From CAG-882 sp050874385 (GTDB lineage: Bacteria; Bacillota; Clostridia; Lachnospirales; Lachnospiraceae): a stretch of DNA of 22,185 bases. The stretch's first letter is position 1. Each line of letters opens with the position of its first letter. Positions 7,433 through 16,200 of this stretch are shown here, in pieces. The position numbers and the translations under genes were made by a program. The notes under the pieces were generated by a model. The model was not told where the DNA came from and ran no database searches. It saw only the letters and a program-made list of their open reading frames with translations. The DNA is taken from the NCBI GenBank assembly GCA_050874385.1, contig JBNMKO010000055.1, forward strand, positions 1 through 22,185, given 5' to 3'.

Positions 7433-8092
7433 ATGCCACCAAAACCGAAACACCAGTCAATTATCCAAACTGAATTTGATGAGCGCACCATCGGAAAAAG
7501 CACTCAGCTTCTAAAAGCACTCATTCCGTTTTTAGAGCCGTCACAGCAAAAAATGTTCGGGTTGATGGTGCGCATTATCGAGTTTAACATGACGCTCGAT
7601 TTTTTTAATAATAATCGTATTCCGGCGTGCGCGTTCAAACCGCCGTGCGGCGACGATATGCTGTCCGAGTTAAAAAATTATTGCTCGCCGGAGGAGAGAA
7701 AGCAACTCGACATGATGCTCGGAATGATAAAAGCACAGAAAATTCAGGCGGCACTTGCGGCAAATCCATGCGCTCCTCCGCCTCCACCGCCAAAGCCACC
7801 CGGTGACAAACCACCATGTCCGCCACCGCCGCCCGGTAAGCCCGGTTCACCTCCTCCACCTCCTCCCGGAAAACCCGGTTCACCGCCGCCAAAACCACCC
7901 GGCGACAAACCGCCACCTCCTCCACCCGGAAAGCCGCCTTGCGACTGTAAACCCGGTGGAAAAGAGCCCGACAAGAAGCCGCCGCCAAAGCCGCCTGCTC
8001 AGCCATATCAGCCATCGCCCATTGACATGCTCTCAGGTCTTTTATCACCTGAACAGCTTGCAATGTGCCGCAAATTTGAAAATTTATTATAA
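7433..8092 (+). CDS. Proline-rich protein with SPE helical motifs, function unknown
   Basis: 219 residues; start supported by AAAGGA 8 nt upstream. Residues 1-110 are mostly helical, with IPFLEPSQQKMFGLMVRII at 31-49 and LKNYCSPEERKQLDMMLGMIK at 80-100. Residues 114-196 are a low-complexity segment of PPPPPPGKPGS and KPPGDKPP units containing several Cys. A third short motif, LSGLLSPEQLAMCRKFENLL, closes the protein. The three motifs share L(3-4)-SP-E/S-(2-3)-L/M and resemble the end of the 85-residue protein encoded next. No signal peptide or membrane span is seen. The proline segment looks like an extended spacer or a protein-binding or coat-like region. Eight Cys residues suggest disulfide or metal chemistry as in the neighbouring Cys-rich protein. 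The gene family is not one I can name. Confidence 0.8.
   Translation: MPPKPKHQSIIQTEFDERTIGKSTQLLKALIPFLEPSQQKMFGLMVRIIEFNMTLDFFNNNRIPACAFKPPCGDDMLSELKNYCSPEERKQLDMMLGMIKAQKIQAALAANPCAPPPPPPKPPGDKPPCPPPPPGKPGSPPPPPPGKPGSPPPKPPGDKPPPPPPGKPPCDCKPGGKEPDKKPPPKPPAQPYQPSPIDMLSGLLSPEQLAMCRKFENLL
7774..8024 (+). repeat. In-frame proline-codon repeat tract
   Basis: CC-rich imperfect tandem repeats within the proline-rich gene encode PPPPPPGKPGS and KPPGDKPP units. Several sub-blocks recur (for example CCCGGTGACAAACC and CCCGGCGACAAACC), so the tract could change length in frame. Confidence 0.75.
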
Positions 8093-8146
8093 TGCACAGC
8101 ACCAAAAATTTATCTATATTTAACTTATAATGAAGGGAGTTTACAC

Positions 8147-8404
8147 ATGGACACAACACATATCACAGAAGGACTTGACCCAAGAAAGGCAGCACTCATC
8201 AACAATTTTGCAAACATAGCCAAAGGAAGAGGCACGGACGAAATGCTTCCTCTTTTGCTCGCGGTATCCAACAAGGCAAAAAAAGAAGGCATCAGTTTCA
8301 CGCAGGATGAAACCAATGCCATCATAAACATACTTAGAAATGATATGAGCCCTGAGCAGCAGGGAAAATTAGACCTCTTTATGCAGATGTTAAAAAATGC
8401 GTAG
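8147..8404 (+). CDS. Small helical SPE-motif protein, function unknown
   Basis: 85 residues; start supported by GAAGGGAG about 9 nt upstream. It is predicted mostly helical and cytoplasmic, without Cys. The middle reads DEMLPLLLAVSNKAKKEGISF (31-51), and the end reads ILRNDMSPEQQGKLDLFMQML (62-82), which matches the helix motif of the proline-rich protein upstream. The gap to that gene is 54 nt with no terminator, so the two are probably co-transcribed, although a TATAAT-like sequence lies in the gap. A strong hairpin follows the stop. I recall similar small proteins in Lachnospiraceae but no assigned function. Confidence 0.8.
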   Translation: MDTTHITEGLDPRKAALINNFANIAKGRGTDEMLPLLLAVSNKAKKEGISFTQDETNAIINILRNDMSPEQQGKLDLFMQMLKNA

Positions 8405-8426
8405 CCATAAAATTATTTCAGATGTC

Positions 8427-8463
8427 AAGAGCCAGCCGCAAAACGGTTGGCTCTTAATATTTA
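8427..8463 (+). terminator. Intrinsic terminator after the small-protein cluster
   Basis: AAGAGCCAGCCG (8427-8438) pairs with CGGTTGGCTCTT (8444-8455) over 12 positions, with one G-U pair on the plus strand that becomes an A-C mismatch on the minus strand. The U tract after it is poor (AATATTTA). It lies between convergent genes and may also slow minus-strand transcription. Confidence 0.75.
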
Positions 8464-8468
8464 CAAAT

Positions 8469-9266
8469 CTACTCGTTGTCCGCGCCCTCATTCTTGCCCG
8501 GTCTTTTGAGCTCCTTGATTGTGGTCTTGAAGCTGTCAAAAAGCTCGGAGTATCTTGTGGACTTAGCCGACGGGTTACGTTCAAGAAGACTCTTTATACG
8601 CTTAAATTCACCCTTCTCCATGCCTGACAATTTGCTTGTAATCTTATCCTTAAAATTCTCCATATCGTTGTCAAGCACCGCCGCAATGACATCCATGCGC
8701 TTTTGCGCGCGCTGTACCTTCTCCATCTCGGATATATGCTTTAATATCTCCTTCAAATCGAGGGCATCCCTTATCGATACGCCCAAATCCATGCCGCCGA
8801 ACATCACGAGGAAAACTGTAAGCACCTCTGTAGCCGTCTGTGAAAGTTCAAGCACCACATGCTCTATCGGCTTGTGAATGAATTTTATCATAAGGATTGA
8901 GAAAAATCCCCACACTATTGATGTTGGAAGGCTTATGTAGCCCTTTATGTTTGTGGGAATATTTGTGTAATCCCAGTATCTTACATGAAAGATTGCCTCC
9001 ATCGCACATCCGGTCACAAGCTCAAGCACCGAAGCGCCAAGCATACCAAATATAAATACAAGAAAAAGGTTATCTTTTACGGGAAGCGTCGCAAAGAGTA
9101 TCGCCATCGCTCCAAAGCCGTATATTGGTATTAGCGGTCCGTGAAGGAAACCGCGGTTTACGAACTTACGTCTCCTGATTGATACATAACATGTCTCCCA
9201 TATCCAACCAAGAAAGCAGTACGCAAAAAAGAACATAACTACCTGTAAAAAAGAATACTGCGTCAT
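8469..9266 (-). CDS. CmpB-like (type IV ABC-permease family) membrane protein
   Basis: 265 residues. The N-terminal signature FLGWIWETCYVSIRRRKFVN then RGFLHGPLIPIYGFGA is typical of the 'putative ABC-transporter type IV' family (CmpB-like), whose transport role is unproven. About five membrane segments lie near residues 5-27, 45-63, 67-88, 112-130 and 143-165. A charged, helical cytoplasmic tail of about 95 residues follows (EILKHISEMEKVQRAQKRMD onward). GAGG lies about 4 nt before the start. It is 34 nt downstream of the FNT gene and likely shares its transcript, although a small GC hairpin sits in the gap. Confidence 0.85.
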   Translation of the reverse strand: MTQYSFLQVVMFFFAYCFLGWIWETCYVSIRRRKFVNRGFLHGPLIPIYGFGAMAILFATLPVKDNLFLVFIFGMLGASVLELVTGCAMEAIFHVRYWDYTNIPTNIKGYISLPTSIVWGFFSILMIKFIHKPIEHVVLELSQTATEVLTVFLVMFGGMDLGVSIRDALDLKEILKHISEMEKVQRAQKRMDVIAAVLDNDMENFKDKITSKLSGMEKGEFKRIKSLLERNPSAKSTRYSELFDSFKTTIKELKRPGKNEGADNE

Positions 9267-9281
9267 AAAACCTCATTTCCG

Positions 9282-9295
9282 GGCGGCTTGCCGCC
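9282..9295. other. Small GC hairpin between the FNT and CmpB-like genes
   Basis: GGCGGC and GCCGCC (9282-9287 and 9290-9295) are perfect inverted repeats just after the FNT stop and before the ribosome site of the next gene. No U run follows on the minus strand, so it is more likely an RNA stability or translation element than a terminator. Confidence 0.5.
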
Positions 9296-9300
9296 TCTTA

Positions 9301-10146
9301 TTAATACTCCTCAGCAATGTCGATTTCCTTCTGCTCCGCCTCGATTGTCATCGGACTAAGAGGTGTATGGCGAAGGTACACAAGCCAATATCCTGCTCCC
9401 ACAATTCCTGCTCCTCCGATTATGTTTCCAAGCGTCACAGGCAGAAGATTTTTAAGTAAAAAGCTTCCAAAATTAAGACCTGCTGCGGCTATGCCATATT
9501 CGCTTGCAGCCGCTATTCCTGAAATGCCAAAATAAATATCCGCAATGCTGTGCTCAAATCCGCACAGAACAAAGAGCATTACAGGCCAGAAGCTCATCAA
9601 AAGCTTTCCCGACACTCTCTTAGCCGCAAATGCAGCCCACACGGCAATACATACAAGAATATTGCACAGAATACCTCTCATAAAAGCCTCAATAAAACTC
9701 TGGTTAACCCTCGACATAGCTGCCGCAACCATTTTCTCCGCGAGCAGACCTCCGTACAAATCCGGCACATGTGAGTACACCACCATCACAGCCACAAAGC
9801 CCGCACCGATAAAATTTCCGAGGAACACAAAAAACCAGTTTTTTAACATTCCCGCAACTGTCGTCTTCTTTTGGAGCACACTTATTATTATAAGATTATT
9901 TCCCGTAAAAAGCTCACTTCCTGCCACAAGAACCATTGCCATTCCCGCCGGAAACACACAGGCGCTCACAAGCCTTGCAACCGATGCCGAGGCGATGGTG
10001 GCCGAAGCAGTCGTCGAGGCAATCCCCGCAAACCCAATGAACATCCCCGCAAAAAAACCAAGTATCAGCATCTTCCACGCTGACAGCTTAACCTTGTGAA
10101 TACCAATCTCTACAAAATTTCTTGCAATTTCAAGTGGTGAATGCAT
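9301..10146 (-). CDS. Formate/nitrite-family (FNT) channel
   Basis: 281-residue inner-membrane channel of the FocA/NirC family, which moves small monovalent anions such as formate or nitrite. The start at 10146 has AAGGAGG about 9 nt upstream; the reading from 10263 adds 39 residues that run through an intergenic repeat and is rejected. Family hallmarks are MHSPLEIARNFVEIG at the N-terminus, LVAGSELFTGNNLI in the middle and LCGFEHSIADIYFG near residue 190. Six membrane segments are visible. No nitrite reductase or pyruvate formate-lyase gene is nearby, so the substrate is not fixed; formate is plausible for a fermenter. Confidence 0.92.
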   Translation of the reverse strand: MHSPLEIARNFVEIGIHKVKLSAWKMLILGFFAGMFIGFAGIASTTASATIASASVARLVSACVFPAGMAMVLVAGSELFTGNNLIIISVLQKKTTVAGMLKNWFFVFLGNFIGAGFVAVMVVYSHVPDLYGGLLAEKMVAAAMSRVNQSFIEAFMRGILCNILVCIAVWAAFAAKRVSGKLLMSFWPVMLFVLCGFEHSIADIYFGISGIAAASEYGIAAAGLNFGSFLLKNLLPVTLGNIIGGAGIVGAGYWLVYLRHTPLSPMTIEAEQKEIDIAEEY

Positions 10147-10176
10147 AATACAATTCCTCCTTATGCTATTATATAT

Positions 10177-10222
10177 GTAATTGCGAAACTCGATTTTAAA
10201 ATTGTACAACGTCCGTATGAAT
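10177..10222 (+). repeat. Dispersed intergenic repeat, copy A
   Basis: Begins GTAATTGCGAAACTCGATTT and contains the palindrome TTGTACAA. It shares TAATTGYGAAACTY with three other copies in the window, followed by a TTGTRCAA-like block. About 8 nt appear missing between the two blocks compared with the other copies. It lies 31 nt upstream of the FNT start codon. Confidence 0.7.
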
Positions 10223-10251
10223 ACATAAAGTCTCTCAATTCCTCTGACAAA

Positions 10252-10287
10252 GAATAATGCCATGGCATTGCTGTCACAGCATTATTC
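10252..10287 (-). terminator. Possible weak terminator after leuS
   Basis: GAATAATGC (10252-10260) and GCATTATTC (10279-10287) are perfect 9-bp arms. The 18-nt loop contributes to two nested palindromes (ATGCCATGGCAT and TGCTGTCACAGCA), so alternative folds are possible. On the minus strand TTTGT follows, a poor U run. It sits just past the leuS stop. Confidence 0.4.
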
Positions 10288-10297
10288 ATTAAGGTAA

Positions 10298-12715
10298 TTA
10301 TTTACATACTATATTTACAATCTTGCCCGGAACATAGATTTCCTTGACGATGTTAGGTGTGAGTTTCTCCTTTACCGCATCTTTTGCTGTGGCAAGAACA
10401 GTATCCTTGTCAGCATCCTTTGAAACCTTGATAACGCCCTTGGTCTTTCCGTTAATCTGGACAGCTATCTCGATGGCATCCTCAACAGTGAGTTCCTCAA
10501 TAAACTGTGGCCATGGCTCGTAAGCGATTGTGTTGTCATGTCCTAACACAGCCCAAAGTTCCTCGCCCACATGCGGACAGATACATGAGAGCATCTTTAC
10601 AAAGCCCTCCGCATACTCTCTTGGACATGTTCCAGTCTTGTAGAGCTGATTTACAAATATCATCATCTGGCTTATAGCCGTGTTGAAAGCAAGGTTCTCA
10701 AAATCGTTTGTGACCTTCTTTACTGTCTGATGATAAATCATTGTGAGCTCATCCTTGCTGGCATCCGAAATGTTGTCAGGGTTTGTAAAGAAGTTCCATA
10801 CTCTCACGATAAAACGCTTCGCTCCCTCAACACCTGTCGCGCTCCAAGGCTTTGAAGCCTCAAGAGGTCCCATGAACATCTCATAGAGTCTCAATGTGTC
10901 AGCGCCGTAATCTCTAACTATATCGCTAGGATTTACGACAAACTCAGGAAAACGCTTACCCATCTTAATTCCGTTAGAACCCAAAATCATTCCCTGATGA
11001 ACGAGTTTCTTAAACGGCTCCTTTACAGGTGAAAGACCCTTATCGTAGAGGAAACGGTTCCATATTCTTGAATACATGAGATGACCCACAGCATGCTCCG
11101 GTCCACCGATATAGAGGTCAACAGGCATCCAGTGCTTTAAAAGCTCCTGATTGGCGAACTCATCGTTGTTGTCCGGGTCAATGTATCTCATATAATACCA
11201 GCTTGAACCGGCACTTCCCGGCATAGTGGATGTCTCTCTCTTGCCCTTTAAGCCGTTGTGGTCGTACTGCTTCCACTCTGTAGCATTCTCAAGAGGTGCC
11301 TGTCCGTTCTTTCCCTTGTAATCTTCAAGCTCAGGAAGAACAAGCGGAAGCTCATCGTCTGCGAGCACATGGATTGAACCGTCCTCAAGATATACGATAG
11401 GCACAGGCTCACCCCAGTATCTCTGTCTTGCAAATATCCACTCGCGGAAATGATAGTTGACCTTTCTTCTTGCAATGCCCATTCCGACAAGCTTATCTGT
11501 GATTGCCTTCTTAGCCTCCTCAACGGTAAGACCTGTAAACTCCTCCGAGTTGATGAGCTTGCAGCCCTTTCCGAGATAATCACCCTTCTCAAAAGCATGC
11601 TCGCTCACATCGGCACCATCGATTACCTGAATCATAGGAATGTTGTGTGCAACGGCATACTCAAAATCTCTCTGGTCATGTGTAGGAACAGCCATAACCG
11701 CACCTGTTCCATAGCTTGCAAGTACGAAATCACCGATAAATACAGGAACTTCCTTGCCGTTTACAGGATTGACCGCATATATTCCCTTGAGCATACAGCC
11801 TGACTTGGTCTTGTTGAGCTCTGTGCGGTCCATATCGTTCTTCTTTAATGTCTCGGCGATATAAGCCTCAACCTCTTCCTTGTTCTCAATTCTTGGCATG
11901 AGCTCCTTAACAAGCTGTCCGTCCGGTGCTAAAACCATAAAGGTGATGCCGTAGATTGTCTCGATACATGTCGTGTAGATTGAGAACTCTCCGCCTCCGA
12001 CAATCTTAAAATCAACCTCAACACCCTCTGACTTGCCAATCCAGTGTCTTTGCATATCCTTGGTAGACTCAGGCCAGTCAATCTCCTCAAGTCCCTCAAG
12101 AAGCTTCTCGGCAAAAGCCGGCTGGTCGATAACCCACTGCTTCATGTTCTTTCTGATTACAGGATATCCGCCTCTCTCGGACTTGCCGTCGATGACCTCA
12201 TCGTTGGAGAGAACCGTTCCGAGCTCCTCGCACCAGTTGACAGGCATGTCAACAAGCTTTGCATAGCCTGCAAGATAGAGCTGCTTGAATATCCACTGTG
12301 TCCATTTGTAGAACTTAGGGTCACTTGTCGCAATCATCTTAGTCCAGTCGTAGTCAAAACCGAGCTCTTTTAACTGCTTTGAGAAAGTCTGTATATTGCT
12401 CTCGGTAAAACCGTTAGGGTGATGTCCTGTGGACACGGCATACTGCTCTGCCGGAAGTCCGAATGAGTCATAGCCCATCGGATGGAGAACATTGTAGCCC
12501 TGCATTCTCTTCATTCTCGACATGATATCGGTGGCTGTGTAGCCCTCCGGGTGTCCTGCATGGAGACCAACACCTGACGGATAAGGGAACATGTCAAGTA
12601 CATAGTACTTAGGCTTTGAGAAATCCCATACATCAGTCTTGAAAGTCTGATGCTCATCCCAGTATTTCTGCCATTTTTTTTCAATAGTTTTGTGATTGTA
12701 AGCTTCCTGCTGCAT
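10298..12715 (-). CDS. leuS: Leucyl-tRNA synthetase with altered signature motifs
   Basis: 805-residue class I synthetase that charges tRNA-Leu. The HIGH motif is HAGH at 52-55 in a typical setting (YPSGVGLHAGHPEGYTATDI). The CP1 editing insert is present: WIGKSEGVEVDF, and AVPTHDQRDFEYA at 342-354. The editing threonine-rich loop reads TTCIET (248-253) where most LeuRS have TTRPDT. The second catalytic signature reads KMGKR (584-588) instead of KMSKS. TSTMPGSAGSSWYYMRY and ADTLRLYEMFMGPLEASKPW are normal. GGAGG lies 10 nt before the start. It follows the Dabb gene by 57 nt and is probably co-transcribed; no T-box leader precedes it here. Confidence 0.97.
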   Translation of the reverse strand: MQQEAYNHKTIEKKWQKYWDEHQTFKTDVWDFSKPKYYVLDMFPYPSGVGLHAGHPEGYTATDIMSRMKRMQGYNVLHPMGYDSFGLPAEQYAVSTGHHPNGFTESNIQTFSKQLKELGFDYDWTKMIATSDPKFYKWTQWIFKQLYLAGYAKLVDMPVNWCEELGTVLSNDEVIDGKSERGGYPVIRKNMKQWVIDQPAFAEKLLEGLEEIDWPESTKDMQRHWIGKSEGVEVDFKIVGGGEFSIYTTCIETIYGITFMVLAPDGQLVKELMPRIENKEEVEAYIAETLKKNDMDRTELNKTKSGCMLKGIYAVNPVNGKEVPVFIGDFVLASYGTGAVMAVPTHDQRDFEYAVAHNIPMIQVIDGADVSEHAFEKGDYLGKGCKLINSEEFTGLTVEEAKKAITDKLVGMGIARRKVNYHFREWIFARQRYWGEPVPIVYLEDGSIHVLADDELPLVLPELEDYKGKNGQAPLENATEWKQYDHNGLKGKRETSTMPGSAGSSWYYMRYIDPDNNDEFANQELLKHWMPVDLYIGGPEHAVGHLMYSRIWNRFLYDKGLSPVKEPFKKLVHQGMILGSNGIKMGKRFPEFVVNPSDIVRDYGADTLRLYEMFMGPLEASKPWSATGVEGAKRFIVRVWNFFTNPDNISDASKDELTMIYHQTVKKVTNDFENLAFNTAISQMMIFVNQLYKTGTCPREYAEGFVKMLSCICPHVGEELWAVLGHDNTIAYEPWPQFIEELTVEDAIEIAVQINGKTKGVIKVSKDADKDTVLATAKDAVKEKLTPNIVKEIYVPGKIVNIVCK

Positions 12716-12772
12716 TTTCTTTTTTCCTCCAAAAATAAACTAGCGATATGATATATTTTTTCTATGATTTTG

Positions 12773-13072
12773 TCAAATAGAAAAATCAAGACATGTTCTC
12801 TGCGCGGTATAAGGTCTCACCTTTCCGTCAGCAACCGCAACGTGCTCCGGGTTTACGGCATAGGCTTTTAGTGCCTCCTCGTCCACGAAAGTCGAGTCGA
12901 GCATTACATCCGCGTTAGAGCTTGGAAGTCCGTTTGTATGCACATGGATTTCGACAAGTCCCGGTATCTTTCCGGCAAGTCCCTCAAGTCCCTCCTTGAT
13001 GCCTGCCTTTACGTTCTCGCGCTCACTCTCGTCAAGCTCCTTCAATTTCCACAAAATAACGTGCTTTACCAT
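12773..13072 (-). CDS. Dabb (stress-responsive A/B barrel) domain protein
   Basis: 99 residues. The opening MVKHVILWKLKE, the middle GLVEIHVHTNGLPSSNADVML and the later AYAVNPEHVAVADGKVRPYT fit the small dimeric ferredoxin-like Dabb family. Members have varied or unknown roles; some act in stress responses or polyketide cyclisation. GGAGG lies 7 nt upstream of the start. It is placed directly ahead of leuS with a 57-nt gap and no terminator, which suggests a shared transcript. The actual function is unknown. Confidence 0.85.
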   Translation of the reverse strand: MVKHVILWKLKELDESERENVKAGIKEGLEGLAGKIPGLVEIHVHTNGLPSSNADVMLDSTFVDEEALKAYAVNPEHVAVADGKVRPYTAQRTCLDFSI

Positions 13073-13098
13073 GATATTTCCTCCATCTGTTTTATATT

Positions 13099-13126
13099 TT
13101 TATATTTAGATAATTGTGAAACTCAA
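13099..13126 (-). promoter_or_regulatory. Possible promoter of the Dabb-leuS unit
   Basis: On the minus strand TTGAGT (13121-13126), a 16-nt spacer and TATAAA (13099-13104). The -35 lies inside repeat copy B, so the repeat may supply part of the promoter. Weak by sequence alone. Confidence 0.4.
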
Positions 13127-13182
13127 TTTTATAACTGGACAGTCGTACAATTTATTATATTGCCAAACTTCCAGTATTCATA
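13109..13182 (+). repeat. Dispersed intergenic repeat, copy B
   Basis: Begins GATAATTGTGAAACTCAATT, then after about 18 nt has CGTACAATT and later CCAGTATTCATA, aligning with the same blocks in the other copies. It lies 37 nt upstream of the Dabb start codon, between that gene and the end of the GGDEF/EAL gene. Confidence 0.7.
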
Positions 13183-13209
13183 TATATGTATCTTCTCAGA
13201 TTATAAATT

Positions 13210-16200
13210 CTATTTATCTTTGGTTGTCTCCTCGATAGTGCTTATAATTCTGTGATAGCCCTCAAGGGTAATCATTCCATCCGTGTCATCAACCCTCTTT
13301 CCGCTGCATCTGACCACTATCTCGCCGAGCTGCGGGTGCAGCCAAGGGTACTGTAACTGCACAACCTTGTCGGACTCTATCATCCTCTTTACATTCTCGT
13401 TGACATAATCGCGGTAATTGTCATTTATCCTGTCATACCAGTAATCATAACATTCCTGTGGAGTATATTTTCTGTCAACCGCTATGACACGCTCCATTGT
13501 CTCGTCGGCGTGCATCTCGTGGTAGCCGTCCCCCTCGCTTATCCTTATAATCCATAAGCCCAAATCCGTCTTTCTGAGGATATCCTTGGTATCAAAATAG
13601 ACAACCTGCATTCTGTCTTTGAACTTGTACAGCTTTTTGACAAACGCCTCGTGCTGTCTGTACTCCGGCGTGGTGTTGTCTATGAAAAAGTTCTCAAACT
13701 GTTCCACCTTACACGGCTTGGCAAAAAGATAGCCCTGTATGAGATTAGGCGAAAGCCCCTCTAACACCGTAAGCTCCTGCATGCTCTCTACACCCTCACA
13801 GCATATACGGATTGAATTGTTCTTTGCAAATTCTATCATATTGCTTATAAGTCTGTAATTGTATGTAGCCTCCTCGACTCCCCTTACAAACATGCGGTCA
13901 ATCTTAATCTCGCTGACATCAAGCTTTTTTAAATAACCCATGCTCGCATAACCTGTGCCAAAGTCATCGATGGAAATTTCTATTCCCTCATCTCTCCACC
14001 GCCTAAAAATCTCACCAAAATGTTCATAGCTCTGCAGCTGTACCGACTCTGTAATCTCTATGGTCAGGGCACTTCCCGGCACACCTGTCCGTTTTAGTAT
14101 ATCAAGAACATTCTGGTCAATTTTCTTATCCCTTAGCTGGACTGCGGAGATATTTACGCTTATCCTGAAATCTTTTATCTCCTCCCGCCATTTTTTGCAC
14201 TGCATAAGCGCCGTCTCAAGCACCCACATTCCGACAGGATTTATAAGCTTTGACTGCTCCAACAGCGGAATAAACTCGTCCGGGTATACCTCCCCGCGCT
14301 TTTGTGAGTGATACCTAAGCAGTGCCTCCGCACCGTACACCTGATAGTTTCCCGTCTTTACCTGCGGCTGATAGCAAAGATAAAATCCCTCACAGCCGTT
14401 ATTTACACTCTGCTGCATCTCCTCAAGAAACTGTAAAGATTTTATCCTGTTCTCAAAATCCTGCTGCGAAAAGAAGGATATCGTACCTGCCCCGTTTCCC
14501 TTTGCCTTCTCAAATGTCATCTCTGCGCAGGCATACAGATTATTCTCGTCCCCAAACATTTCCTTGCTGTCGGGGACAACGCCCGCGGAAATTGTACATA
14601 TACCTAAAAGTTCTTTTCCAAGCCTGTCATACACAGCCCGGACTTCGTCCTCGGTATTGACATCGAGATACAGCGCAAAACAGTTATTTTCCACATGCCA
14701 TATATTCTGTGACATCACATTAAGTTCAAATAATTTGGCACATTTTCTTATAACGCTGTCACCATAATTTCTTCCATGTTTAAGATTAATATTAGCCAGA
14801 TTGTCAATGCCAAGGAGCATAAGATAACCTGAATTTCTGTTAAGGCGCTCCTCCTGCAAATCCATCAAAAGCTTATTCTTGTTAAACAATTTTGTGAGCG
14901 GATTGTACAAATATTTTAATTTTTTGTCGGAGACCATTCCTATCATAACAAAAGGATTTCCCTTGTCATCATCTATGACAGTTCCCCTGCAGCTTATCCA
15001 CACAACATCACCGTCGCGGTTCATCCACCTATAATTCATGTTGTGAACCTTTTTTGTGCCGTCTATAATCAGTTGAAGGTCATCGTGCAATGCCTGTCTG
15101 TCAGCCGGATATATTATCGCCTCCATCTGCGCTATCTTGTTCACCAATTTACCCTTTTCACGAATGTCATAGCTGCTGTCTATATCTCCAAAAAACCATG
15201 TCTCATCCCTCGCTATATCCCACAAAAAAAGATATGAGTCCGTGGATTTTGATATAATGCTGAGTACATTGAGGTAGTTCTTAATTCTCTCCTCACAGTA
15301 CACAGGAAACTCCTTTTTCATCCTGTATTTCACATCATACATCATCTCATCGCTTCGATTGAAAAGCTGCTCCATGCTCTCGCTCAGGCTTTCGCGGACG
15401 GCATAACCACACGCGATTGACATAGGCATCACCCTGTTGACATTCTTTTCATCCACAAGCTTTTCCATCTTTCCAAGAGCGGCAAGTATCTGTGTGTGCT
15501 CGCTCACGGAGATAAGCACGCAAAACTCATCCCCGCCAATCCTGTAGCATTTTCCAAGCTCCTCAAATGCCCCTCTAACACAGTCAGCCGCATCGGCTAT
15601 TATTTTGTCCCCTTCTATATGACCATATCTGTCATTGCAAAGCTTTAGATTGTTCACATCCGCCACTATACATGCCGCACCGGAATTATTGGCAAACGCT
15701 ATGAGTTCCCTTGTGAATGCCGCGCGGTTCTCAAGCCCCGTGAGCGCATCAACATAGGCAATCTTTTCAAGCTCCCACTGGTATTTCTGCTCTATGGTCA
15801 CGATATCATCTATGTGATGAAACGCCACAATAACCGTGCCGTCAAAATTCTCCTCGTCGATACATATAACCTGCACCTCAAAAAAACGATGACCAGCCAT
15901 ATTGGGAATGCTCTCAAACCTATAGACAACTCTCTCCTTTTTTGAGAGCTCGTCAAGAAGATATTCCCTTCTCATAACCCTCATAAATTCTTTTTTATTA
16001 GCTTCCGCAACATACTTCTCACAGTAAAGTCGTATAATCTCGGTATAACTGCTCTCTTTTCTTGTCTGTATCTTTGAAATACGGGACGCATTTGCGTTGG
16101 AAGCAATTTTTAGTGGTTCTACAATATCATTATAAAGATTAACATAGCTCACCGAAGTATAATCCCTGCAAAGGACATCCAAAAAACGTCTCTCAGTTCC

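Noticed and set aside
7744..7974. Minus-strand Gly-rich reading frame
   Set aside because: It is the antisense shadow of the proline-codon tract (CCN opposite GGN), with no ribosome site of its own.
10147..10263. 39-residue N-terminal extension of the FNT channel
   Set aside because: It reads through repeat copy A and past the strong AAGGAGG at 10156-10162; family members begin near the chosen Met.
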